NCBI RefSeq assembly: GCF_900182565.1
Contig: NZ_FXTI01000014.1
Location: forward strand, 1 to 64,000
Origin: Melghirimyces algeriensis
Lineage (GTDB): Bacteria; Bacillota; Bacilli; Thermoactinomycetales; DSM-45169
Direction of reading: 5' to 3'
DNA: 64,000 nt
The translations under genes were made by a program, and so were the position numbers. A model generated the notes under the pieces. That model was given only the letters and a program-made list of their open reading frames with translations. It searched no databases and was not told the DNA's origin. Of the stretch, positions 56,301 to 64,000 are shown in pieces (within the stretch, counting starts at the first letter, position 1; each line of letters opens with the position of its first letter).

Positions 56301-57709
56301 TCCGCAATCATCTCACCATCAGGGTTGGATTGAAAAATTTTCCCAGGATTCATAATATTCTTTGGATCTAAAGCCCGTTTGATGGATTGCATCACATTTA
56401 ATCCACTGGAGCCTGCTTTCCATTTCAAATATGGGGCTTTCATCATACCGACACCGTGTTCACCGGTTATGGTCCCCCCAAATTCAATCGCCTTTTGGAA
56501 AATTTCTGCAAAAGCTTGTTCGACACGCTTCATTTCCTCCAGATCTCTGGCATCCGTTAAAATCGTCGGGTGCAAGTTACCATCACCGGCATGGCCAAAC
56601 GTACAAATCTGCACCTCATATTTCCTAGCGATCCCATTGATCGCTTGAACCATTGCCGCCACCTTTGACCGGGGTACTGTGGCATCTTCCAAGATGGTTG
56701 TCGGTTTTTTTCTGGCACAAGCGGACAGGGCTACACGTCTCGCTGTCAACAGTTTCTCTGCATGTTCTTCATTCTTGGCTCTTTCCACATCTATCGCCTG
56801 TTGCGCTTGACAAATCCTTTGAATCACTTGCAAATCCCGCTGAACCATCTCTGACGGACCATCCTGTTCAATTAACAAAATGGCCGCAGCATCGGTCGGT
56901 AAACCGACACCGGCATAATCTTCAACCACCTCAATCGTGGGTTGATCCAGAAATTCCATGGTGGCAGGAATGATTTTTGCTGCAATGATTTCGGATACCG
57001 TTTGTGCGGCGGCTTCTATATCATTGTAGACGGCCATGAGCGTTTGCTTGCTTTCCGGCGGAGGCAGCAGCTTTAAGGTCGCTTCCCCAATGACACCCAG
57101 TGTCCCTTCAGAACCAACCATCAGCCTTGTCAGATCATAACCGGCAACATCCTTGACACATTTTCCCCCGGTCACCACACATTCCCCATTTGGCATAATC
57201 ACTTTCAGACCCATAACATAATCCCGTGTCACCCCGTATTTGAGACCACGAAGCCCTCCGGAATTTTCGCTGATATTTCCTCCAATCGTCGAAATGCGCA
57301 TCGACCCTGGATCTGGAGGATAGAAAAAGCCCTGCTCTTCCACATAACGAATGAATGTCTCAGTGGTTACACCCGGTTGAACAGTGGCAGTCAAATTGTC
57401 AGCATCCAACTCGATAATCTCCGTCATTCGGTTGAACAACAGGACAATACCGCCTTCTGATGGACAGGTTCCCGCACTCAGGTTTGTCCCTGAACCTCTG
57501 GGAACAATCGGTGTGCCTGTTTCATTACACAATTGGACAATCGCTTGAATCTCTTCCATATTGCCCGGCGATACAATCACATCAGGCAACGCCTGATAGT
57601 TGGGGGTGGCATCATAACTGTAAGCCAGTTTCATTTCATTGGAATCATGAACATGTTCAGCTCCAAGAATAGCGGACAATCGTTTTTTTAAATCATCCCT
57701 TTTCAGCAT
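56297..57709 (-). CDS. glcD: Glycolate oxidase FAD subunit
   Basis: ATG 57709 (AAGGGGAAGG before it) gives 470 residues with FAD_binding_4 motifs IVPRGSGTNLSAGTCP, MRISTIGGNISENSGGLRG and VGSEGTLGVIGEATL. The C-terminal domain has HAGDGNLHPTI and TGEHGVGMMKAPYL. It oxidises glycolate or a related 2-hydroxy acid. The structural subunit GlcE is not present, as in many Bacillota. Confidence 0.94.
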   Translation of the reverse strand: MLKRDDLKKRLSAILGAEHVHDSNEMKLAYSYDATPNYQALPDVIVSPGNMEEIQAIVQLCNETGTPIVPRGSGTNLSAGTCPSEGGIVLLFNRMTEIIELDADNLTATVQPGVTTETFIRYVEEQGFFYPPDPGSMRISTIGGNISENSGGLRGLKYGVTRDYVMGLKVIMPNGECVVTGGKCVKDVAGYDLTRLMVGSEGTLGVIGEATLKLLPPPESKQTLMAVYNDIEAAAQTVSEIIAAKIIPATMEFLDQPTIEVVEDYAGVGLPTDAAAILLIEQDGPSEMVQRDLQVIQRICQAQQAIDVERAKNEEHAEKLLTARRVALSACARKKPTTILEDATVPRSKVAAMVQAINGIARKYEVQICTFGHAGDGNLHPTILTDARDLEEMKRVEQAFAEIFQKAIEFGGTITGEHGVGMMKAPYLKWKAGSSGLNVMQSIKRALDPKNIMNPGKIFQSNPDGEMIAE

Positions 57710-57779
57710 TCCTTCCCCTTTCTCCCACATGGGTATGTTATGTTTAGCATAAAAAAGAACAGAACCGTTGTATATATGT

Positions 57780-57797
57780 CTGACAACAAAATGTCAG
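57780..57797. promoter_or_regulatory. Inverted repeat before glcD (possible CdaR site)
   Basis: CTGACA-ACAAAA-TGTCAG lies in the 115-bp gap between the CdaR gene stop and glcD. A palindrome with 6-bp arms placed before the regulated operon fits a regulator site. Which protein binds is not shown. Confidence 0.5.
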
Positions 57798-57824
57798 CGT
57801 TTTCAAGGGTGTTTTTTTGTGTAT

Positions 57825-58970
57825 TCACACAATATGATCCAATTTTAAAGCTAAATACAAGATGACAAACCCTTCGGATGTTTTGAGATCCAGCTTTGTA
57901 AGATCTTCAATTTTTCTCAGTCGGTAATGTAACGTATTCACATGAATATGAAGTGCTCTTGATGCATCTTTCATCGAACCCTGATGCTGGAAGTAGGCTC
58001 TGAGTGTGGCTTTCAGTTCACTGTTTAACAGTGTGAGTGTCCGGTTCAGGAAATCCCGTCGGACCTCAAGTGGAACATCTTCCACTAAAATATCCAGCAC
58101 CAAATCTTCATAATAGATGACTCCATGTTGTTTCAAGGCAATTTGCAACGCTTTCTTTGCCTCCAGATAGGATGGTTTCAGATATTTGTTGCGGGGCGAT
58201 TTGGCAATTCCCGCGGACAGGGGTTGTTTAAAACGTTTCCATATATACCGTTGCCAGTCGTTTAATTCCTGATCCAACCTCGGTCGGTCGACGACGTCCC
58301 CCACACAGGACTTCAGATAAACATACCGGCCATGCCCCCACCTGAGTAACAAATCATGAGAATCCTTTTTGAGATTGTCATAAAATCCACTCATCATCTC
58401 ATGGTCCAGATAACCCATGTCACTCGATTCCTCTAAATGAACCTGGAACAGAATCAGCAGATAAGGGGTGGTAAACGATAGCCCCAGGATCTCCCCTCTT
58501 TCCATAAACCCAGGATCCAAATGTGAAGAGTTTAACCATTCATATACAAACGCTTCAATCCCTCTTGTCTTCCATTCCAGTTGAGCGGCTTGATAGGCTT
58601 CATGGATCAACAGTTCCGTCATCCGTCTCAATATATCCACAAATGGTCTGACTTTCTCCGGTGTACCGGTGATGCCGATGGCTCCCAAAATCTGGTCATG
58701 AAAGCGAATGGGTACATTGATTCCGGGCTTGACGCCATCCAATCGCTCCACATCCCGTTCTGAGATATAGACCTCCCGGTTGGACCGAATCGCAATATCC
58801 GCCCCCTCGTGATAATTGCCTGTCCTCTTTGGGTCACTGGATGCAATGATGTGTGCGGTCTGATCCACGACAATAAACTGCTCGTTAATCGCCGATTGCG
58901 CTTCAAAGATGATTTTTTTCGCCAACTCCGGTGATAGTTTCATGAGAATTGCCGACAGGAGACTCACCAA
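57825..58970 (-). CDS. CdaR-type transcriptional regulator
   Basis: The 381-residue protein has the sugar-diacid-recognition domain (KLSPELAKKIIFEAQSAINE, IASSDPKRTGNYHEGAD, INVPIRFHDQILGAIGITG). The C-terminal PucR-type HTH reads SMKDASRALHIHVNTLHYRLRKIEDLTKLDL. It probably activates glcD-glcF in response to glycolate or a related hydroxy acid. Starts at TTG 58970 or GTG 58967, coupled to a leader ORF; ATG 58943 has no ribosome site. Confidence 0.88.
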   Translation of the reverse strand: MVSLLSAILMKLSPELAKKIIFEAQSAINEQFIVVDQTAHIIASSDPKRTGNYHEGADIAIRSNREVYISERDVERLDGVKPGINVPIRFHDQILGAIGITGTPEKVRPFVDILRRMTELLIHEAYQAAQLEWKTRGIEAFVYEWLNSSHLDPGFMERGEILGLSFTTPYLLILFQVHLEESSDMGYLDHEMMSGFYDNLKKDSHDLLLRWGHGRYVYLKSCVGDVVDRPRLDQELNDWQRYIWKRFKQPLSAGIAKSPRNKYLKPSYLEAKKALQIALKQHGVIYYEDLVLDILVEDVPLEVRRDFLNRTLTLLNSELKATLRAYFQHQGSMKDASRALHIHVNTLHYRLRKIEDLTKLDLKTSEGFVILYLALKLDHIV

Positions 58971-58971
58971 T

Positions 58972-59037
58972 TCATTGGCGTGGAGGAATGTCGGTGTTGC
59001 TCGGTATCCCCCTTGTGGGGATGCTTAGAGCAACCAT
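58972..59037 (-). CDS. 21-residue leader ORF upstream of CdaR gene
   Basis: ATG 59037, 5 bp after AGGAG, encodes MVALSIPTRGIPSNTDIPPRQ and stops one base before the TTG start of the regulator. The DNA also folds into nested stems (TTGCTC/GAGCAA around ATCCCC/GGGGAT, 58997-59033). It probably couples or gates translation of the regulator. Confidence 0.45.
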   Translation of the reverse strand: MVALSIPTRGIPSNTDIPPRQ

Positions 59038-59149
59038 CATTTCTCCTGTCGTCCTCCTTTCTGAGTAGGATTCCTGTCATATTTGTAGAATAAATGAAAC
59101 ATAACCGAAAACCGAATGGGACTTATCGGGTAAAGAGAAAACCGCTGGG

Positions 59150-59386
59150 CGCACATTGTGCCATAAGGCACTCTTACCGCATCACCAAGCGATAAAAACA
59201 CCCTGGGGGAGTAGGAATCAACTTACACATCCGGGAATGTGAGTACCGTGTGTGCAGGGACTGCATCAGCATACGGGTAGCTGTCAGCCTGCCCTGATGT
59301 AACATCAGTTCAAGGTCAGAGATTCCGAGAATCGCTCGCATGACTGGATCGTTACAAGCTCACCATTTCAATGGTGAGTCGTTGAC
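59150..59386 (+). mobile_element. Solo IS605-type right end / omega-RNA-like remnant
   Basis: No tnpB is present, but CTCACCATTTCAATGGTGAG (59359-59378) followed by TCGTTGAC resembles the hairpin and end of the intact element at 1340 (CGCCATT/AATGGCG then GTAGTTCAC), in plus orientation. Before it a frame HIRECEYRVCRDCISIR (about 59216-59266) resembles the zinc ribbon of a TnpB C terminus. It seems to be a degraded element or a retained guide-RNA gene. Otherwise 58971-59485 holds no gene. Confidence 0.5.
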
Positions 59387-59485
59387 TCTGCCGACATCCT
59401 TCTTCTCCATCGTATTTAGCAAGGGGTCAAATGCAGTCGTATCTGACCCCTTCTTCCCATTCCTATACATATGAACAGACTGGCC

Positions 59486-60478
59486 CTAATAGATTAGATC
59501 AATCAATTGATCTTTGCTCACCTTTCCAAAATACGCCTGGAGATCAATTCCATCCAATGCTTGTTCAATCGCTTCCCGGTCATAACGGCAATCCGTCAAA
59601 TGCGCTTCAATCTCCTTTACATCCTTGACGCCAAAGAAATCCCCAAAAATGGTGCAGCCACGGATGATTCCTTTTTCCACCTGCAAACGCACATCAATAC
59701 TTCCTACCCCTTCAAAACGTCGGGCATGTTCCACATTGAACTTGGGAGAGCGGCCAAAGTTCCAGTCCCAGTTGCTGTAACGCTCTTTAGAGATTTGACG
59801 AATGACCTTCCAGTCCGATTCCGAAAGATGATATTGCGGGATATCTGTTGCTTCTTCAAAGATACACTGCAATAAATACATCCGGAATTCTTCAATAGAC
59901 ATCTTGGTTGTCATGAAATCACGGATGTTGGCCACCCGGCTTCGAATGGACTTGGTACTCTTGGACTGAAACTTTTCCTCTTTTACCTTCAACACATCCG
60001 CCACCCGCTCCAGGTCCACATCAAACATCAGTGTTCCATGACTAAACATACGCCCTTTGGTTGTGAACTGAGCATTTCCGGAAATCTTTTTCTCTCCTAC
60101 CTGAATATCATTTCGTCCCGTTAACTCCGCATTTACTCCCAGACGGTGCAGTGCCTTGATTACCGGATCGGTAAACTTGCGGAAATTGAGAAAACTGTCT
60201 CCATCATCCTTGGTGATAAAACTGAAGTTGAGATTTCCTTTGTCATGATAAACCGCTCCGCCCCCGGAAAGACGTCGCACCACATGGATCCCCTGTTCCC
60301 GACATGTATCCACATGAATCTCTTCCACTGTATTCTGATTCCGACCAATAATAATGGAAGGTTCGTTTATATAAAATAAAAGATAGGTTTCCTCCATGGG
60401 CAAATGTTTTAAGGCATATTCTTCAATCGCCAGATTGATCCGTGGATCATAGTGTTTTTGATTATCAATAAATAGCAA
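59486..60478 (-). CDS. lplA: Lipoate-protein ligase A
   Basis: TTG 60478, 9 bp after GAGGAGG, gives 330 residues starting LLFIDNQKHYDPRINLAIEEYAL, like Bacillus LplJ. It has VVRRLSGGGAVYHDKGNLNFSF and the lysine motif VGEKKISGNAQF. The C-terminal accessory domain is present, as in self-adenylating ligases. It attaches lipoate to 2-oxoacid dehydrogenases and the glycine cleavage H protein. The open frame to 60637 lacks a ribosome site. Confidence 0.95.
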   Translation of the reverse strand: MLFIDNQKHYDPRINLAIEEYALKHLPMEETYLLFYINEPSIIIGRNQNTVEEIHVDTCREQGIHVVRRLSGGGAVYHDKGNLNFSFITKDDGDSFLNFRKFTDPVIKALHRLGVNAELTGRNDIQVGEKKISGNAQFTTKGRMFSHGTLMFDVDLERVADVLKVKEEKFQSKSTKSIRSRVANIRDFMTTKMSIEEFRMYLLQCIFEEATDIPQYHLSESDWKVIRQISKERYSNWDWNFGRSPKFNVEHARRFEGVGSIDVRLQVEKGIIRGCTIFGDFFGVKDVKEIEAHLTDCRYDREAIEQALDGIDLQAYFGKVSKDQLIDLIY

Positions 60479-60731
60479 AAGATGTCGCCTCCTCGTCTCA
60501 TATCTTTTCCTATTGTAGACAAGCTCTGAGAACCAAGCAATGTAGAATTCCTGCAAAAGACTCCCGCTTTGCAACAGATTCCATAATACTGTACCGTTTG
60601 GAGGCGGTATCCCCTCAAGCCAATCGGTTTGGTTCATATTTTAACCATCTGGTAGAGTGCCTCTCTCATTCGCTCCCTTTCCTCTCCTATGCTATAATGG
60701 GCAATTGAGAGCTTTTTACACGAGCGGTCCC

Positions 60732-60756
60732 CGGCCGTTTGGGCCGATGATTTTTT
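60732..60756 (+). terminator. Attenuator-like hairpin in typA leader
   Basis: CGGCC-GTTTG-GGCCG followed by ATGA and TTTTTT lies 6-20 bp before the leader's ribosome site. It has the form of an intrinsic terminator inside the 5' region, so typA could be controlled by attenuation or a translation factor. Confidence 0.6.
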
Positions 60757-60772
60757 GCAAAGGAGGTAGCGC

Positions 60773-60799
60773 ATGATGCGCGCCTTGAATGAACGCTAA
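60773..60799 (+). CDS. 8-codon leader ORF overlapping typA start
   Basis: ATG 60773 after AGGAGG encodes MMRALNER and its stop overlaps the typA ATG by 11 bp in another frame. The only strong ribosome site lies before the leader, so typA translation should depend on termination-reinitiation from it. Confidence 0.5.
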   Translation: MMRALNER

Positions 60800-62615
60800 C
60801 CAAATTCGCAACATTGCTATTATCGCCCATGTAGACCACGGAAAAACCACACTTGTGGATGCGATGCTGAAGCAAAGCCGGATTTTTCGGGAAAACCAAC
60901 AGGTGGAAGAACGGGTGATGGACTCCAACGATCTGGAGCGGGAACGCGGAATCACCATTCTGTCCAAAAACACAGCGGTTCACTATCAAGGAGTGAAAAT
61001 CAATATTGTTGATACGCCGGGTCATGCCGATTTCGGCGGTGAGGTGGAGCGGGTGATGAACATGGTGGACGGAGTCCTCCTTTTGGTGGACTCTGTGGAA
61101 GGACCGATGCCTCAAACCAAGTTCGTCCTTCGCCACGCCTTGGAGCGGGGACACAAGGTGATTGTTGTCGTCAACAAGATTGATCGTCCAAATGCCCGTC
61201 CGAACTATGTCATTGATACCACCTTCGACTTGTTTGTAGATCTGGGCGCTACAGAAGAGCAGGCAGAGTTTCCTGTTATCTATACCAATGCCTTGACTGG
61301 TCAATCCGGTTTGTCACCGGATGAAATGACAGACAGCCTCATGCCACTGTTTGAACAAATCCTGGAATATTTGCCTTACCCCCAAGTGGAGCCGAATGCC
61401 CCATTGCAATTGCAGGCAACGCTGATGGGATATGATGAATACAAAGGAAAGATTGTGATTGGCAAGCTAAACAGTGGTACCATCCAAAAAAACCAGCAAG
61501 TCCTTCGCATTGACCGCGATGGAAACCACCAGTCCCTGAAAGTCACTCAGGTTTTTACCCACGAGGGGTTAAAACGGGTGAAGGTGGATCAGGCCCAGGC
61601 GGGAGAGATTATCGCCCTGACAGGTCTGGGGAATGTAGGAATCGGGGATACCATCACCGACCCGGAGCATCCAAAACCCCTGCCACCGATCAAGGTGGAG
61701 GAGCCCACCCTGCATGTCACATTCGGGGTCAATACCAGCCCCTTTGCCGGACGGGAAGGGGAATTTGTCACCTCCCGAAAACTTAGAGAGCGACTGTATA
61801 TGGAAGCGGAAAAAGATGTCGCTCTTCGGGTGGAAGATACAGACTCCCCCGACACATTCCTTGTCGCGGGACGCGGAGAACTGCACCTTGGAATTTTAAT
61901 TGAAAATATGCGCCGGGAAGGGTATGAATTTGAAGTCAGCAAGCCGGAAGTGATTCTGAAAAAGATCAATGAGAAATGGCATGAGCCGGTGGAGATTGTT
62001 GAAGTGGAAGTGAGTGAGGAATTCCAGGGAAGTGTCGTGGAACTTCTCGGTCAACGGAAAGGACAAATGGTAGATATGGAACTAAAAGACGGTTCCGTGC
62101 ACTATACCTACCGGGTTCCTACACGTGGATTGATCGGTTTTCGCCAGCAATTTCTGACGGCCACCCGTGGGGAAGGGTTGATCCATACGCTCTTTGGTGG
62201 CTATGAACCTCACTTTGGCCATATTCATACACGGGACCATGGCTCTCTTGTCGCCTGGGAGCCGGGTGAAGCAACCTCCTATGGTCTTCATGCCGCCCAA
62301 GAGCGGGGAACTCTCTTTATCAAGCCGAACACAGAGGTTTACGAAGGCATGGTAATCGGGCAGCATATTCGGGAAAATGATCTGGATGTCAATGTCTGCA
62401 AAAAGAAACAACTCACCAACTTCCGAGCGGCCGGTTCAGACGATTCATTACGTCTGGAACCACCGAAAAACCTCTCGTTGGACGACGCTTTGGAATATCT
62501 CGCTGAAGATGAACTTTTAGAAGTTACACCCAAAGATTATCGAATCCGCAAACGGATTCTGCCCAAGAACCAGCGCAGGAGATATCAAAAACAGGGTGGA
62601 CGAGTGAAATCCTGA
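60789..62615 (+). CDS. typA: Ribosome-associated GTPase BipA/TypA
   Basis: This 608-residue protein of normal length has IAIIAHVDHGKTTLVDAML (G1), ERERGITI (switch I), DTPGHADFGGEVERV (G3), VVNKIDRPNA (G4) and EF-G-like domains. The C-terminal BipA domain includes FRQQFLTATRGEG. It binds ribosomes and aids assembly and stress adaptation. Start ATG 60789 lacks its own ribosome site and is coupled to a leader. Confidence 0.97.
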   Translation: MNANQIRNIAIIAHVDHGKTTLVDAMLKQSRIFRENQQVEERVMDSNDLERERGITILSKNTAVHYQGVKINIVDTPGHADFGGEVERVMNMVDGVLLLVDSVEGPMPQTKFVLRHALERGHKVIVVVNKIDRPNARPNYVIDTTFDLFVDLGATEEQAEFPVIYTNALTGQSGLSPDEMTDSLMPLFEQILEYLPYPQVEPNAPLQLQATLMGYDEYKGKIVIGKLNSGTIQKNQQVLRIDRDGNHQSLKVTQVFTHEGLKRVKVDQAQAGEIIALTGLGNVGIGDTITDPEHPKPLPPIKVEEPTLHVTFGVNTSPFAGREGEFVTSRKLRERLYMEAEKDVALRVEDTDSPDTFLVAGRGELHLGILIENMRREGYEFEVSKPEVILKKINEKWHEPVEIVEVEVSEEFQGSVVELLGQRKGQMVDMELKDGSVHYTYRVPTRGLIGFRQQFLTATRGEGLIHTLFGGYEPHFGHIHTRDHGSLVAWEPGEATSYGLHAAQERGTLFIKPNTEVYEGMVIGQHIRENDLDVNVCKKKQLTNFRAAGSDDSLRLEPPKNLSLDDALEYLAEDELLEVTPKDYRIRKRILPKNQRRRYQKQGGRVKS

Positions 62616-62621
62616 TAAAGA

Positions 62622-62667
62622 CCGACCCAGCACGCCCTAAATGGGGACGCTGGGTCGGCTTTTTTAT
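62622..62667 (+). terminator. Rho-independent terminator after typA
   Basis: CCGACCCAGC and GCTGGGTCGG (62622-62631 with 62649-62658) followed by CTTTTTTA. Confidence 0.93.
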
Positions 62668-62691
62668 CGGGCTCATTGGATTGAGTTTGTT

Positions 62692-63978
62692 TTACCGAAT
62701 CCGGACACCCTTCATCATTTTCACCAACTCTTGCTGAGCTCGTCGAATACCGGATAAATCATTGGAAACATGTATTTCGATGCCAAGCTTCCGTGCAATG
62801 GGAAACAGAATATCGGAGACATTCCTCTTTTTTATCAGGATTGCTTGAGGAATTCCATCCAATTTCTGAATCAATGCCATCAACTGATTTTGTATTCGCT
62901 CTGCCAGATGTTCCCGTTTCATCAGTTCAAAGCCGATGACTCGGCCCAACTGATCATCCAACCACAAGCTGACGCATGGAAAGTACGGTCGCTGATTCTC
63001 TTCTTCCTGTACGGCATCCGGAAGATAGAAATAATCAAATTCAAGAACCTGCTCACGCATTTCCAACCGCTTGGACAGTTTATGTAGTTCCAATTCATTC
63101 ACATGGAGCTCATATTGTTTGACCTCTTCCACTTCCAATACACCATCTCTCCAGACCAACCCCTCCTTTTCCATGGAGGAAACCCGGAGAAAAAAATGTC
63201 CGGTTTCATCCGGCATCAAATGCAATCCCTCTCTGACTCGCCGACAAACCTCAATCGCCTGTTGAAGGACATGAGTCAGAAAAACAACTTCATCCCGGTT
63301 GAGGAACCACGGAAACGCTCCCGGCAGAAAACTGCGAAATACAGGGCACTGATGATGCTGTTCCTGGAAATAAAAACCGATCTCCTTCATCAGATAATAG
63401 TCTTCAGATTCCAGATTCTGTTGATCCTCAAAGGAAACCAATAGACATCTTTGTTCCAGATCGGGGCGGTCCTCCTGTTCTGATTTCAAGGAATACAGAC
63501 TTTTTAATCCTTCATTGCCCACGTATACAGCCAGTCCAAAGACATCCCCCATACCTCCGCGTACAGAACAGTATCCTACCTGTCCGCTCAGCGCATCATA
63601 AACAGCAAACACCTGATCATCCATCATCCACTCCCAGGGAGCCAATGATCCAAAATGGACGGCCACCTGAAATAATTCCATCCATTGCTCCTGGGAAGTT
63701 TTTTCAACCTCTCCATGTTCAAAAAAACCTTGCAAACGGTCCTGTAACTGTACATTCATCTGTTTCAACCGTTCTTGATCCGTCAGGGTGCGATCATCCG
63801 TCCCATCTTCCGCAAGGCTCTCCGCTGGAGGAACACCTTCAACCTGGATACAGATCGGATAAGCTACTCCCGGTTGAGCCGGGAGGATTTCTTCCAACAG
63901 GATTTCATGGAAGAACCCATCTTTCAAACAATTAATATAAAAACATTTACTGTTTTCTTCCGACAGCCAATCTTCCAA
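62692..63978 (-). CDS. Hypothetical protein (DUF7309/DUF6930-like), possibly partial
   Basis: At least 428 residues. Recognisable stretches are APWEWMMDDQVFAVYDALSG, GLAVYVGNEGLKSLYSL, PFPWFLNRDEVVFLTHVL-type segments and RPYFPCVSLWLDDQLGRVIG, which I associate from memory with unnamed Bacillus proteins of the DUF7309/DUF6930 type. The frame is open to the window edge beyond TTG 63978 (VDQTEEILEDW), so the true start may lie outside. Function unknown. Confidence 0.65.
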   Translation of the reverse strand: MEDWLSEENSKCFYINCLKDGFFHEILLEEILPAQPGVAYPICIQVEGVPPAESLAEDGTDDRTLTDQERLKQMNVQLQDRLQGFFEHGEVEKTSQEQWMELFQVAVHFGSLAPWEWMMDDQVFAVYDALSGQVGYCSVRGGMGDVFGLAVYVGNEGLKSLYSLKSEQEDRPDLEQRCLLVSFEDQQNLESEDYYLMKEIGFYFQEQHHQCPVFRSFLPGAFPWFLNRDEVVFLTHVLQQAIEVCRRVREGLHLMPDETGHFFLRVSSMEKEGLVWRDGVLEVEEVKQYELHVNELELHKLSKRLEMREQVLEFDYFYLPDAVQEEENQRPYFPCVSLWLDDQLGRVIGFELMKREHLAERIQNQLMALIQKLDGIPQAILIKKRNVSDILFPIARKLGIEIHVSNDLSGIRRAQQELVKMMKGVRIR

Positions 63979-64000
63979 GATCTCCTCTGTTTGATCAACA

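Overview
The window looks like chromosome from a Gram-positive, spore-former-like Bacillota, probably a Thermoactinomycetaceae relative. I infer this from strong Shine-Dalgarno sites, many TTG/GTG starts, the LexA (DinR) box type, YjbC-, CdaR- and MupG-type genes, and a paa operon led by a TetR gene. Species was not determined. Almost everything between 3.1 and 38.5 kb is a prophage or phage-like replicon. To its left are a CRISPR array and an insertion sequence, and to its right is ordinary chromosome.

Left end (1-3.05 kb): a complete small CRISPR array (8 repeats, 7 spacers, ATTGAAAC-type repeat, leader on the left, degenerate last repeat) with no cas genes in view. Next to it is a glycosidase-like gene broken twice. 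An IS605/IS1341-type element (1340-2896) sits exactly 3' of a TTTAT motif inside it, and a one-base homopolymer frameshift lies just after its start codon. The element has no tnpA. It carries an intact TnpB with an omega-RNA-like right end, plus a divergent ribbon-helix-helix gene whose shared promoter region holds two identical 16-bp palindromes.

Phage region (3.09-38.5 kb), nearly all on the minus strand and read right to left: tyrosine integrase beside tRNA-Leu(CAA); a possible small RNA; a DnaD/RepA-like initiator; a membrane protein whose linker DNA is packed with CGGACA words; helicase loader; DnaB-type helicase; Toprim primase under a LexA box; a phage sigma factor; SSB-like protein; family A DNA polymerase; Cas4/AddB-like nuclease; RuvC-like resolvase; a PAPS-reductase-like gene with two in-frame stops; nrdIEF; two dUTPases; ThyX; dNMP kinase; HNH protein; three DNA methyltransferases and two broken ones; and a sigma-region-4-like late regulator. 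No terminase, portal, capsid, tail or lysis gene is present, so the element is either cut short on the left or continues beyond the window. The strongest new signal is a 42-bp element found four times, always just upstream of a minus-strand gene and once upstream of the sigma gene. It looks like the promoter class of the phage's own sigma factor.

Right part (38.6-64 kb): tRNA-Leu; a phenylacetate operon (TetR, paaA-B-C-D, paaK, an EthD protein, a paaH split over two genes, paaJ, an aldehyde dehydrogenase and a hotdog thioesterase; no paaE/F/G/Z here); a CbiX/SirB-like chelatase; YjbC-like acetyltransferase; cyclophilin; a MurNAc module (murP-mupG-murQ) without murR; glycolate oxidase subunits glcD-glcF next to a CdaR regulator with a leader ORF; a solo IS605-type end; lipoate ligase; BipA/TypA behind an attenuator-like hairpin; and a DUF protein running into the window edge.

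All calls come from reading the sequence. No database search was run, so family names rest on recognised motifs, and coordinates of short sites were counted by hand.
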